Positions 1-6,213 are shown, counted from the first letter of the stretch. The stretch is DNA of 8,422 nt from FEN-1297 sp964530445 (GCA_964530445.1 CAZHBJ010000148.1:1-8422); one strand, 5' to 3'. The notes: generated by a model not told the origin, from the letters alone. Made by a program: numbers and translations.

Positions 1-476
1 TTATTCCATATGCCGTTTCCACCTATCATTTCCATAATATCATTTTCACCGCATTTCGGCCATCCGACAGATACGATATTATCTCCGAGCAGCCAGAATG
101 CAGGCCATATTCCTTTTCCATAAGGTAATTTTATTCTTGCCTCAACTTTTCCATATTTAAATGAAAATTTATTCTGTGTCTTTATTCTTCCCGAAGTATA
201 GTTAAAGCCGCTGTAACTTTCTTTTATTGCTGTAATAGTAAGTACGCTGTCTTTAACAGTAATATTTTGAGTTCGTCCTGTATAATATTCCATTTCGTTG
301 TTTCCCCATCCGTTATTGTTGCCGGTTTCATAACTCCATTTGGACATATCTAAAGTAGTATCATTAAATTCATCGGACCAGATTAATTTATAACCGCTTT
401 GTGCTTTTATAAAAGAAGAAAAAAAAGTGAGGAAGATTATTAGGAAAATTTGATTGATTGTAAATTTTATCTTCAT
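1..476 (-). CDS. Secreted GH16 family endo-beta-glucanase (laminarinase-like), partial
   Basis: The first 158 codons of a glycoside hydrolase family 16 enzyme; the rest lies beyond the left edge. Such enzymes cut internal beta-1,3 or mixed beta-1,3/1,4 glucan bonds by a retaining mechanism, usually outside the cytoplasm. Residues 1-26 form a signal peptide (MKIK, then a hydrophobic stretch ending FIKAQ). The mature part opens with LIWSDEFND (31-39), continues with GWGNNEMEYYT (56-66), YGKVEARIKLP (108-118) and WPAFWLLG (124-131), and reaches the catalytic loop CGENDIMEMIGG (142-153). E144 should be the nucleophile, D146 the helper and E149 the acid/base. Position 145 is Asn where GH16 normally has Ile, Leu or Val. 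ATG at 476 has AGGAAA (480-485, minus strand) five bases upstream. The NNEMEYY and WPKCGE wording is closest to bacterial laminarinase-type GH16; exact substrate cannot be told. Family call is secure, substrate is inference. Confidence 0.93.
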   Translation of the reverse strand, partial: MKIKFTINQIFLIIFLTFFSSFIKAQSGYKLIWSDEFNDTTLDMSKWSYETGNNNGWGNNEMEYYTGRTQNITVKDSVLTITAIKESYSGFNYTSGRIKTQNKFSFKYGKVEARIKLPYGKGIWPAFWLLGDNIVSVGWPKCGENDIMEMIGGNGIWN

Positions 477-501
477 CGATTTCCTGCTATTATTCTTTAG
501 A

Positions 502-532
502 CAAAAATGTAAATGCGGCAAATATCATGCAA
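502..532 (-). promoter_or_regulatory. Candidate Bacteroidota-type promoter for the GH16 gene
   Basis: Reading leftward, TTG at 532-530 is followed after 18 bases by TACATTTT (511-504), close to the Bacteroidota pattern of TTTG near -33 and TAnnTTTG near -7. It lies about 30 bases upstream of the GH16 start codon. The match is visible in sequence; promoter activity is inferred, and AT-rich DNA gives many chance matches. Confidence 0.3.
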
Positions 533-823
533 TAAAAATCGCTTATTATGATTCTTATTTTTCTTTTAATACGGTATTTGCAAAAAGCTTTTTATCAATC
601 TAATAAAAAAATTTTATCAAATAAATAAATCAATTGATTAATTATATAAACAAAAGATCAGTTTTTATAATTCAGGGAAGAGCTATTTATCGATATTCAA
701 TTAACTAAAAAGTATTTAAGGCAGTATTTAAAAAATACTTAAGCAGCATATCCGAAAAATAAATTTAAAACATTAGAAAATGGTTTGAATTCGCAAAATA
801 TGGGTTTTTATTTAATTTTTTAA

Positions 824-852
824 TTGACAGTTATTTATTTTAATTTTAAGTT
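824..852 (+). promoter_or_regulatory. Candidate promoter for the PGPGW membrane protein gene
   Basis: An exact TTGACA (824-829) is followed after 17 bases by TAAGTT (847-852), a weak -10 box; a TAATTTTA (841-848) resembling TAnnTTTG overlaps it. Transcription would start near 859, giving a leader of about 100 bases that begins with the hairpin 859-889. Confidence 0.35.
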
Positions 853-858
853 GAAACC

Positions 859-915
859 CCTGTTTAAGAAGAATAGAGAAATAAACAGGAGGAGACGAAT
901 CATTCAAATTCGTTT
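859..915 (+). promoter_or_regulatory. Leader with two hairpins and an orphan Shine-Dalgarno-like motif
   Basis: CCTGTTTA (859-866) pairs with TAAACAGG (882-889), and AGACGAAT (893-900) pairs with ATTCGTTT (908-915) with one G-T pair. Between and overlapping them is AGGAGGAG (887-894), the strongest ribosome-binding-like motif on this strand, yet no ATG, GTG or TTG opens a usable frame at the right distance. The pairings are seen directly; any regulatory role is inference. Confidence 0.35.
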
Positions 916-960
916 GTAAATTTTGCTAAAAGTATTTTCTATCGATTAAAAACAGACGTA

Positions 961-1176
961 ATGCAGAAGACCGTAAAAAAGTTGAGAAAAATAATTATAG
1001 CGATTTTAGGATTTACAGTAATAATTATTGGAATATTATTAATTGTAACCCCCGGTCCTGCTATTATAGTAATACCTGCCGGCTTAACAATTTTAGCCAC
1101 CGAATTTCCATGGGCTGAAAAACTTCTTGCCAAAATAAAAAGTAAACTAAAAAGGAAAAAACAAACCCAAAATTGA
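961..1176 (+). CDS. Small PGPGW-family membrane protein
   Basis: A 71-residue protein of the PGPGW family (putative transmembrane protein, Pfam PF09656), whose biochemical role is unknown. A basic start (KKLRK, 6-10) leads into a membrane helix at about 11-29, then the family signature TPGPAIIVIPAGLTIL (30-45) and TEFPWAEKLL (47-56), ending in a lysine-rich tail (58-68). The usual PGPGW core is PGPA here, so the Gly-Trp pair is replaced, but the GL..LA.EFPWA block is intact. The positive flanks suggest both ends lie in the cytoplasm with a helical hairpin in the membrane. The ATG at 961 has no recognisable ribosome-binding site. The frame stays open upstream to about 877 but offers no ATG, GTG or TTG. 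Its stop codon directly abuts the palindromic element 1177-1320. Confidence 0.82.
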   Translation: MQKTVKKLRKIIIAILGFTVIIIGILLIVTPGPAIIVIPAGLTILATEFPWAEKLLAKIKSKLKRKKQTQN

Positions 1177-1320
1177 TCTTTAGTGTTGACCTAATTTGCT
1201 TTTCTAAATTATGGTTCGACTTCGCTCACCATGAAAAAAATATTTAAATTATCATCCCGAGCTGAGCCGAGGAATTATTTATCCTTTAATAATTTCAGCA
1301 AATTAGGACACTACCTAAGA
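1177..1320. repeat. 144-bp imperfect palindrome between convergent genes, MITE-like
   Basis: The outer arms are 1177-1200 and 1297-1320: both hold the exact 11-mer AGCAAATTAGG (on opposite strands), followed outward by ACACT and ending in AAAGA or TAAGA. An inner pair, 1216-1234 and 1252-1270, matches at 13 of 19 positions as inverted repeats (TCGACTTCGCTC against TCGGCTCAGCTC), leaving a 17-base centre. The whole unit could fold into one long stem. It starts at the first base after the PGPGW stop codon and lies between convergent genes, so it could be a two-way terminator, a miniature inverted-repeat element, or both. No flanking target duplication is clear to me. Confidence 0.5.
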
Positions 1321-1363
1321 TTTAGTTAGCTGTCTAGTTATTATAAGGTACATTAATTTAAAA

Positions 1364-2077
1364 TTAAGAAATCTTCCTTAAAAGAAATTCATATATATTC
1401 TCGGCATCGGAATTTATAATTTCTAAACTGTAATTTCCAAAATCAATTTTTTCATTAATAGCCGGAACTCTTTCCATGTAATTTACAATAAATGCGCCCA
1501 GCGTATAATTTCTTTCATTTCGCATATCCGGCAAGGGAACTGCAGTGAAAGCTTTCTGAAATTCTACTGCAGGTATTAATCCGTCTATTACCCACGATCC
1601 GTCTGTTTTCTTTTCATAAAAAAGTTCATAAAAGTTTTTCGGCGAAGGGAAGCTTTTCAACAATGCTTTCGTAATATCTCTTAAAGTGATAAATCCCGTT
1701 ATGTCGTTTGATTTGTTGACGACAAATGCAGCACCTGTTTTGGATTGAACGAAAATATTATAAGTCTGGCGAATACTGTGAGTTTCACTAAAATATACAG
1801 GCTCGTGCAATGCCTCTTTAAGGTCAATTTCAGAATTTGCTAAAGACTCTATTAGTAAATCTTTAATATGGATTATACCGATAACATTTTCCGGCCTTTC
1901 ACTGAACACCGGGTAAAAAGTACGTCTGCTCTTTAAAATTTTTTTAAGCAGTTCTTCGCGGGAATCATTGGCATCTAAATAAATAATGTTTGAGACGGGA
2001 GTCATTATAGTGTATATACTTTTTATGCCGAGTTCGCTTAAGTTCTTTATAAAAGCTTCAAGAGATAACTTATTCAT
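1364..2077 (-). CDS. CBS-pair protein with CorC/HlyC domain, no membrane part
   Basis: A 237-residue soluble protein made of the cytoplasmic half of the CNNM/CorC/HlyC group. CBS domain 1 covers about 20-78, opening with IMTPVSNIIYLDAND (24-38) and containing the FYPVFSE and GIIHIKDLL (67-75) blocks; CBS domain 2 covers about 86-142 (GAAFVV, then GFITLRDIT 128-136). The CorC_HlyC domain runs about 152-236, with DGSWVIDGLIP (159-169) and YTLGAFIVNYMERVP (191-205). CBS pairs in this family bind adenine nucleotides, and family members are tied to magnesium or cobalt handling. The DUF21 membrane domain that would form the transporter is absent, as in CorC of enterobacteria, so this may be a regulatory partner; its transporter is not in the window. 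ATG at 2077 is well supported by AAAGGGG (2083-2089) five bases upstream. 'Hemolysin' names often given to such proteins are unproven. Confidence 0.88.
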   Translation of the reverse strand: MNKLSLEAFIKNLSELGIKSIYTIMTPVSNIIYLDANDSREELLKKILKSRRTFYPVFSERPENVIGIIHIKDLLIESLANSEIDLKEALHEPVYFSETHSIRQTYNIFVQSKTGAAFVVNKSNDITGFITLRDITKALLKSFPSPKNFYELFYEKKTDGSWVIDGLIPAVEFQKAFTAVPLPDMRNERNYTLGAFIVNYMERVPAINEKIDFGNYSLEIINSDAENIYEFLLRKIS

Positions 2078-2119
2078 ATTTGCCCCTTTAAAATTGCCGC
2101 TTTTTTCAAATTCATTTTT

Positions 2120-2145
2120 ATTATACTTTTGGTGTAATTATACAC
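2120..2145 (-). promoter_or_regulatory. Candidate promoter and operator of the CBS/CorC gene
   Basis: Two exact TATAAT hexamers read leftward at 2142-2137 and 2125-2120, about 60 and 43 bases upstream of the start codon; neither has a good -35 box. The first sits inside the inverted repeat GTGTA-ATTA-TACAC (2132-2145), the kind of site a GntR-type repressor could use to cover a -10 box. The motifs are seen; the function is inference. Confidence 0.35.
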
Positions 2146-2232
2146 ATTTACAGTTCTTTTTTGCAGGTATTTTTGATAAACGGTTATTAAATCAGGTTTC
2201 CGGTTAATTATTGTGTCAAGCCTAGATAATGA

Positions 2233-2339
2233 ATTTTAATCCGCCTTCGTCCGCTGGACTTCGGCGGACGAGAGCATTCGGGTAAAACCCGCCTGCCGGA
2301 CGGGCAGGTTCCCCGCCGCTTGCGGAGTAGGATTAAAAT
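2233..2339. repeat. GC-rich multi-hairpin element bounded by ATTTTAATCC inverted repeats
   Basis: A 107-bp block much richer in G and C than its surroundings, closed by ATTTTAATCC (2233-2242) and GGATTAAAAT (2330-2339). Inside are four hairpins in a row: CGTCCGC/GCGGACG (2248-2254, 2264-2270), CGGG/CCCG around TAAAA (2279-2291), CCTGCC/GGCAGG (2292-2297, 2303-2308) and CCGC/GCGG (2316-2325). The plan resembles REP/BIME-type intergenic repeats that are moved by IS200-like (RAYT) transposases. No transposase is in the window, so copy number and mobility are inference. Confidence 0.55.
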
Positions 2340-2350
2340 CATCAATTAAG

Positions 2351-2376
2351 ATACCTCACTGCTTGCGGTGAGGTAT
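2351..2376. repeat. Strong 9-bp hairpin, orphan
   Basis: ATACCTCAC (2351-2359) and GTGAGGTAT (2368-2376) pair perfectly around the eight-base loop TGCTTGCG. There is no T-run on either side, and both neighbouring genes run away from it, so it is not an obvious terminator. It may belong to the element ending at 2339 or be a separate short intergenic repeat. Confidence 0.5.
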
Positions 2377-2526
2377 TTCATTATTTATAAAAATAGTATG
2401 TATTAGAGTAAGCTCGAGAACGTGATTCTTATTGATATTAAATGCAGACAATAATTTAATTTGAATTTTTTCTTATAAACGATTACTTTTTCTTACGATT
2501 TTTGGTAATTATACATGGAATGCAGA

Positions 2527-3438
2527 ATGAAGTTTTTTAAGCCGGCAATTTTTATTTTATCTCTCTTATTTTTGTTTAGCGGGTGTAAGAACAATAATTT
2601 GGAACCCAAAGGAAGCCCTTCTTACATAGCTTCTATAAAACAATGGCATAAAACCAGAATAAAAAATTTGGAAGATGAAAACGGCTGGTTAAACTTAGTC
2701 GGCTTGTACTGGCTTAAACCGGGTGTAAATAAATTTGGTACCGATTTGGGAAATGATATTGTATTTCCAAGAGGCATGGCGCCCGGTGTTATTGGTTCAT
2801 TCACTTTAAATAACGGAGTTGTAACTGTAAATGTAAATCCCCATGTTAGAGTACTTTGTAACGGAAAGCCGGTATACGAAATGACTCTAGAGAACGATAA
2901 TTCTGGCAATCCGACTGTATTAGGACTCGGGTACTTAAGATGGTTTATTATTAAAAGAGAAAATATGTACGGAGTTAGGTTGCGGAATTTAAATGCTCCG
3001 TTGCTGCACGATTTCAAAGGGATCGAAACATTTCCGGTTAATGAGGATTGGAAGTTAACCGCCGAATATGTCCCCAACAATCCTCCTAAAGTTATATCCG
3101 TACAAAGTATTATCGGAACTACTGAAAAAGACACAATACCTTCTTCGCTTGTTTTTACTAAAGACGGTAAAAAATATAAGTTGGACCCGATTATTGAAGG
3201 CAACAAACTATTTATAATTTTTGCCGATAAAACCAACGGCGATGAAACTTACGGTGCCGGAAGATTTTTATATGCCGATATTCCGGGATCTGGAGGAAAT
3301 GTAATTTTAGATTTTAATAAGGCGTATAACCCTCCTTGTGCATTTACAAAATATGCAACTTGCCCTCTTCCGCCCAGACAAAACTATCTTGATCTTAAAA
3401 TTACCGCCGGGGAAAAGAAATTTAAAGAACCGGAATGA
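2527..3438 (+). CDS. DUF1684 family lipoprotein
   Basis: A 303-residue lipoprotein with a DUF1684 domain (Pfam PF07920), a family with no established biochemical role. The signal peptide MKFFKPAIFILSLLFLFSG is followed by the lipid-attachment Cys20, giving a protein anchored in the envelope. The domain fills the rest: NGWLNLVGLYWLKPG (52-66) near the start, YGAGRFLY (242-249), and the diagnostic C-terminal block from about 262 to 283 (DFNKAYNPPCAFT, then YATCPLPP). Its two invariant-looking cysteines, C271 and C279, sit near each other and could bind a metal or form a disulfide; that is inference. I chose ATG 2527 rather than the in-frame ATG 2515: the longer form would put ECR before an ordinary signal-peptide start, and GGAA (2517-2520) is six bases before 2527. 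Length and ends fit the family; no truncation is seen. Confidence 0.9.
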   Translation: MKFFKPAIFILSLLFLFSGCKNNNLEPKGSPSYIASIKQWHKTRIKNLEDENGWLNLVGLYWLKPGVNKFGTDLGNDIVFPRGMAPGVIGSFTLNNGVVTVNVNPHVRVLCNGKPVYEMTLENDNSGNPTVLGLGYLRWFIIKRENMYGVRLRNLNAPLLHDFKGIETFPVNEDWKLTAEYVPNNPPKVISVQSIIGTTEKDTIPSSLVFTKDGKKYKLDPIIEGNKLFIIFADKTNGDETYGAGRFLYADIPGSGGNVILDFNKAYNPPCAFTKYATCPLPPRQNYLDLKITAGEKKFKEPE

Positions 3439-3617
3439 TTTAATTTTACTCACTTTTTATTCCTCTTTAAATGAATTCACATTTAGTTAAAAATGGTTTC
3501 TATTTAAATTAAATTGCCTTACAATGGTGAGTATTTTTCATTTAAAGTAATATGATTATTATCTTAGGAAAGTTGATTTTAAAAATTACCTTTTAGTTTT
3601 AACATGGAGAAAATGTA

Positions 3618-4091
3618 ATGGGAAAGTTTAGCGAATATTATTTAGAATTTATCGAATCGACTGAAATTAATTTACGAGATATGAATGATGATTTCGCAAA
3701 TACTTCGTACGCGCCGGGAAAGTGGTTAAGAAAAGAAGTTTTAGGTCATTTAATTGATTCCGCTGCAAATAATCATATAAGATTTATGAATGCATATCTT
3801 GACCAGGAATTGATTTTTGAACCATATGACCAAAACATCTGGGTTAAAATTCAAAAATATAAGGACACTTCTTGGCAGGAATTAATTACATTGTGGGCAA
3901 CTTATAATAAACATATTCTTCGTTTTATAGACGGTATACCTGAAGAAATTTTAAACGAACCGAGAGACGCGCATAATCTCGATAAAATTTGCTGGGAGAA
4001 GCATCCGTCGGATGAACCTGCAACACTTGAATATCTAATAAATGATTACTTTGCGCATATGCAGCATCATTTTGAACAAATTTTTTCTTAA
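3618..4091 (+). CDS. DinB-like four-helix-bundle protein
   Basis: A 157-residue protein of the DinB/YfiT superfamily (DinB_2 type), four-helix bundles that usually bind one divalent metal through three histidines. The candidate triad is visible: H44 in VLGHLIDSAANNHIRF (41-56), and H147 with H151 in DYFAHMQHHFEQIF (143-156), the typical closing motif. Characterised relatives include thiol-dependent S-transferases and damage-induced proteins of unknown activity, so the reaction here is open. The N-terminal SYAPGKWLRKEVLGHL (30-45) matches the family's 'kWs.keilgHL' region. Full length for the family. GGAG (3606-3609) lies eight bases before ATG 3618. It follows the lipoprotein gene by 179 bp, which argues against a simple shared transcript. 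Confidence 0.85.
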   Translation: MGKFSEYYLEFIESTEINLRDMNDDFANTSYAPGKWLRKEVLGHLIDSAANNHIRFMNAYLDQELIFEPYDQNIWVKIQKYKDTSWQELITLWATYNKHILRFIDGIPEEILNEPRDAHNLDKICWEKHPSDEPATLEYLINDYFAHMQHHFEQIFS

Positions 4092-4180
4092 TAGTATTTA
4101 TTATTAAAATATTTTCAATTTATATCCGGTCCGCAGGTTTTGAGTAAAAAATAATTAACAAACCGTTTATCATTTCTTTG

Positions 4181-4211
4181 TTGACGCCGTTTAGAGATTT
4201 AGCTAATTTTT
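4181..4211 (+). promoter_or_regulatory. Candidate promoter for the SpoIIE-type phosphatase gene
   Basis: TTGACG (4181-4186) is followed by TAATTTTT (4204-4211), which matches TAnnTTTG at seven of eight positions, with 20 bases between TTG and TA. It lies about 150 bases before the phosphatase start, within the otherwise featureless gap 4092-4355. Pattern match only. Confidence 0.35.
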
Positions 4212-4215
4212 ATAT

Positions 4216-4238
4216 AACTTAAAAATTATAAGTTTTTT
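4216..4238 (+). terminator. Weak AT-only hairpin with T-run downstream of the DinB gene
   Basis: AACTTA (4216-4221) pairs with TAAGTT (4229-4234), and a run of six T bases (4233-4238) follows. The arrangement is that of an intrinsic terminator, but the stem contains a single G-C pair and lies 125 bases past the DinB stop codon, just beyond the candidate promoter at 4181. It could be chance in AT-rich DNA. Confidence 0.2.
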
Positions 4239-4355
4239 ACCTTTTTCCTTATAAATTAAAAGAACTTTTTAAGAATTTAACTTCAATTACAGGTTTAGTA
4301 AAATGTACTTCATAATAAATCTTCTTAAGGTTTCTTTTTCCGAAAGGGAAATAAA

Positions 4356-5459
4356 ATGAGTACCAGCGAACGGGGACAAAAATCCGGTCCCGGAATCGGA
4401 AAAGTATTAAGAGATGATTTATCAAATTTAAATTTCCATGATTTAAATAAAGAGTATAGAGATTTAAAAAGATTTTATATTAATGAGGAGCAGAAAAAGC
4501 GATCAGAACGCATGAGCCGTATAAAGCGCTTTTTATTTGAAGCCTTGTGGATTTTAAAAAGTATGTTTATACGGCTTACTCCGTTACGCAGAATATTAAT
4601 TTTAATCGGAGTAATTTTTTTGTTAAGCGGCAGAACTATTGAAGTTAATCCGGAACAAACAGTAACGAATAACCAGGGTATTATCGGCGGTGTAATTATT
4701 TTATTTGTACTTATGCTGGAACTAAAAGATAAACTGCTTGCAAAAGATGAACTTGAAGCCGGCAAAAAATTGCAACAATCGTTACTTCCTGAGCAAAACC
4801 CCTCTGTCCCAGGGTGGTCGATATGGTTATTTACCAGGTCGGCAAACGAGGTTGGCGGAGACCTTGTAGACTTTTTAAAATTTAAAAATCAAAATTACGG
4901 TATAGTACTTGCCGATGTTGCCGGCAAAGGGCTGAAAGCAGCGTTGCTAATGGCAAAGCTCCAGGCTACTATAAGAGCATTGGCGCCGGATTATGAAAAT
5001 TTATCATCATTTGGTTCCAAGCTTCACGAAATTTTTCATCGGGATACCCTGCCAGGACTTTTCGCATCTATGGTATACTTGGATTTAATTCCGGATAACG
5101 GGCAAATGCGCTTTATAAATGCGGGGCACTTACCTCCGGTATTGATTAATAATGAGGGTGTTTCCGAATTAATGAAAGGTGAACCCGCTTTAGGACTGAT
5201 GGAGGGTTTTAATTATACGGAAAGATCTTTGGAGTTGAATCATGGAGATATTTTTATTGCATATTCAGATGGAGTTTCCGAGGCGCAAAACGACAAGGAA
5301 GAGTTATTTGGAACCGAAAGACTATTGAAATTTCTTCCGAAACTGAAAAATTTAAATGCCGAAGAAATGGGACGGGCAATTGTAGATGAAGTAGATTACT
5401 TCGCCGGTAATGCTCCTGCTTCGGATGATGTTTCGCTTGTAATAATTAAGCGATTATAA
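4356..5459 (+). CDS. Membrane-anchored SpoIIE/RsbU-type PP2C serine phosphatase
   Basis: A 367-residue protein phosphatase that should remove phosphate from serine or threonine, typically on an anti-anti-sigma (STAS) protein in a partner-switching pathway. Residues 1-75 are charged and probably cytoplasmic, rich in Lys, Arg and Glu (KEYRDLKRF 32-40). Two short membrane helices follow at about 79-91 and 109-121 with a small loop between, then a short linker helix (122-142) leads into the SpoIIE domain. The metal-binding motifs are all present: EVGGDLVDF (165-173), LADVAGKGLKAALLMA (185-200), INAGHLPP (254-261), AYSDGVSEA (302-310) and DDVSLVII (357-364), with D169, D187, D305 and D358 as likely Mn/Mg ligands. 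So it looks active. There is no PAS, GAF, HAMP or response-regulator domain, and no anti-sigma or STAS gene nearby. AGGG (4345-4348) is seven bases before ATG 4356. Confidence 0.92.
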   Translation: MSTSERGQKSGPGIGKVLRDDLSNLNFHDLNKEYRDLKRFYINEEQKKRSERMSRIKRFLFEALWILKSMFIRLTPLRRILILIGVIFLLSGRTIEVNPEQTVTNNQGIIGGVIILFVLMLELKDKLLAKDELEAGKKLQQSLLPEQNPSVPGWSIWLFTRSANEVGGDLVDFLKFKNQNYGIVLADVAGKGLKAALLMAKLQATIRALAPDYENLSSFGSKLHEIFHRDTLPGLFASMVYLDLIPDNGQMRFINAGHLPPVLINNEGVSELMKGEPALGLMEGFNYTERSLELNHGDIFIAYSDGVSEAQNDKEELFGTERLLKFLPKLKNLNAEEMGRAIVDEVDYFAGNAPASDDVSLVIIKRL

Positions 5460-5491
5460 ATTCGTAATAAAAATTGAATTTGAAACTAAAT

Positions 5492-5953
5492 TTATCTGTT
5501 TCTCTTTCTCATGCTCTCATGTTTTGGTAATTTTTCATCGTTATATTCTGGAAAAATATCTTCAACAATTTCTACTTTGTTATTTCCCGAATCTGCTTTA
5601 CCATTCGATTTATTATATGAATTAATTGCTGCATTTACTGCCGCCTTTAAGCTTTTAATTTCATTTTCAATCTTTTCAACCGGTCCAAGGTATGTTCCAG
5701 CCGAATATTTGTCAATTAATGCAACAAGCTGTTCTGCTTTTAAAACCAATTCATCCGAAAAATCTCTGGCTTTGCCCAGCAGCTCCAGTTCTTTTAGTTT
5801 TGCTTTTTTAATTGAATTATCGATTTGACCGTTTATTTTTTCCCTAAATTCTTTCCCGCTAAACGGGCTTAATATCAATGTTACCGTGCTGCCGACAATT
5901 CCTCCTAAAATAAAAGCGCCGGAAAAACTTGTAAATTTATTTTTATTACTCAT
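5492..5953 (-). CDS. YtxH-domain protein
   Basis: A 153-residue protein with an N-terminal YtxH domain (Pfam PF12732), a family found in stress-related and envelope-associated small proteins without a defined activity. The signature is FILGGIVGSTVTLILSPFSGKEFREKI (about 14-40), a single hydrophobic segment followed by the 'aP.sGke.R' turn. A helical, probably coiled-coil stretch covers about 41-115, and the tail (120-153) is charged and likely disordered, ending RKRNR. The protein is probably anchored in the inner membrane with a cytoplasmic rod. ATG 5953 has the best ribosome-binding site of the window, GGGGAGGT (5958-5965), which predicts high expression. The gene converges tail-to-tail on the phosphatase with 32 bp between; no obvious terminator is seen there. 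The C-terminal part has no family match I recognise. Confidence 0.85.
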   Translation of the reverse strand: MSNKNKFTSFSGAFILGGIVGSTVTLILSPFSGKEFREKINGQIDNSIKKAKLKELELLGKARDFSDELVLKAEQLVALIDKYSAGTYLGPVEKIENEIKSLKAAVNAAINSYNKSNGKADSGNNKVEIVEDIFPEYNDEKLPKHESMRKRNR

Positions 5954-6213
5954 TTTTACCTCCCCGAATTTATCATGATTTAATGAAATTAAGAATTTAA
6001 TAGTTTGTTCATATATACTATAGCAAATATTAATTAGTTAATCAATGATATGTTTTTTCAACAAATTGCAACGCAGTAATTTTATAAATTTATGAGCAGA
6101 TAAATTACATTATTACTCATTTAATTGATCTTTTCGAATTAAATTATAAGGTTTAATTTTATTTAAAAAAAAATTAAAAGCAATCTGTGTTTGGTTAAAT
6201 CGGGAGAAAAATA

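Larger units (their letters stand above)
477..960. other. Divergent intergenic region, AT-rich, no gene
   Basis: This 484-bp gap between two divergently transcribed genes has no credible coding frame on either strand. It contains a candidate promoter for each side, a cluster of three AGTATTT motifs (711-717 and 723-729 direct, 733-739 inverted) and two hairpins near the right end. No RNA gene fold is apparent to me in the part 540-700, which is simple AT-rich sequence. Confidence 0.6.
2078..2526. other. Divergent intergenic region with two structured elements
   Basis: No coding frame of note is present. Near the left is the CBS/CorC promoter region, in the middle are the GC-rich multi-hairpin element (2233-2339) and a second hairpin (2351-2376), and 2377-2514 is plain AT-rich sequence that must hold the promoter of the lipoprotein gene, though I see no clear one. 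Because both flanking genes are read away from this gap, the hairpins do not terminate either of them. Confidence 0.6.

Noticed and set aside
1986..2207. A 73-residue plus-strand frame overlapping the start of the CBS/CorC gene
   Set aside because: It is opposite a conserved CBS domain and its promoter region, with no ribosome-binding site; judged spurious.
2622..3236. A 204-residue open frame on the minus strand inside the DUF1684 lipoprotein gene
   Set aside because: It is antisense to a well-supported family domain, has no ribosome-binding site and no recognisable domain; a codon-bias shadow.
4475..4765. Minus-strand serine-rich frame inside the phosphatase gene
   Set aside because: Complement of the charged N-terminal segment; no start signal or domain.
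5511..5828. A 105-residue serine- and phenylalanine-rich frame antisense to the YtxH gene
   Set aside because: Its composition is that expected of the complement of a Lys/Glu-rich helical gene; no independent evidence.
6076..6116. Hairpin in the gap before the VOC gene (AATTTAT/ATAAATT around GAGCAG with GTAAT/ATTAC outside)
   Set aside because: Almost wholly A-T pairs in an AT-rich gap; such stems are expected by chance and no function is suggested by position.
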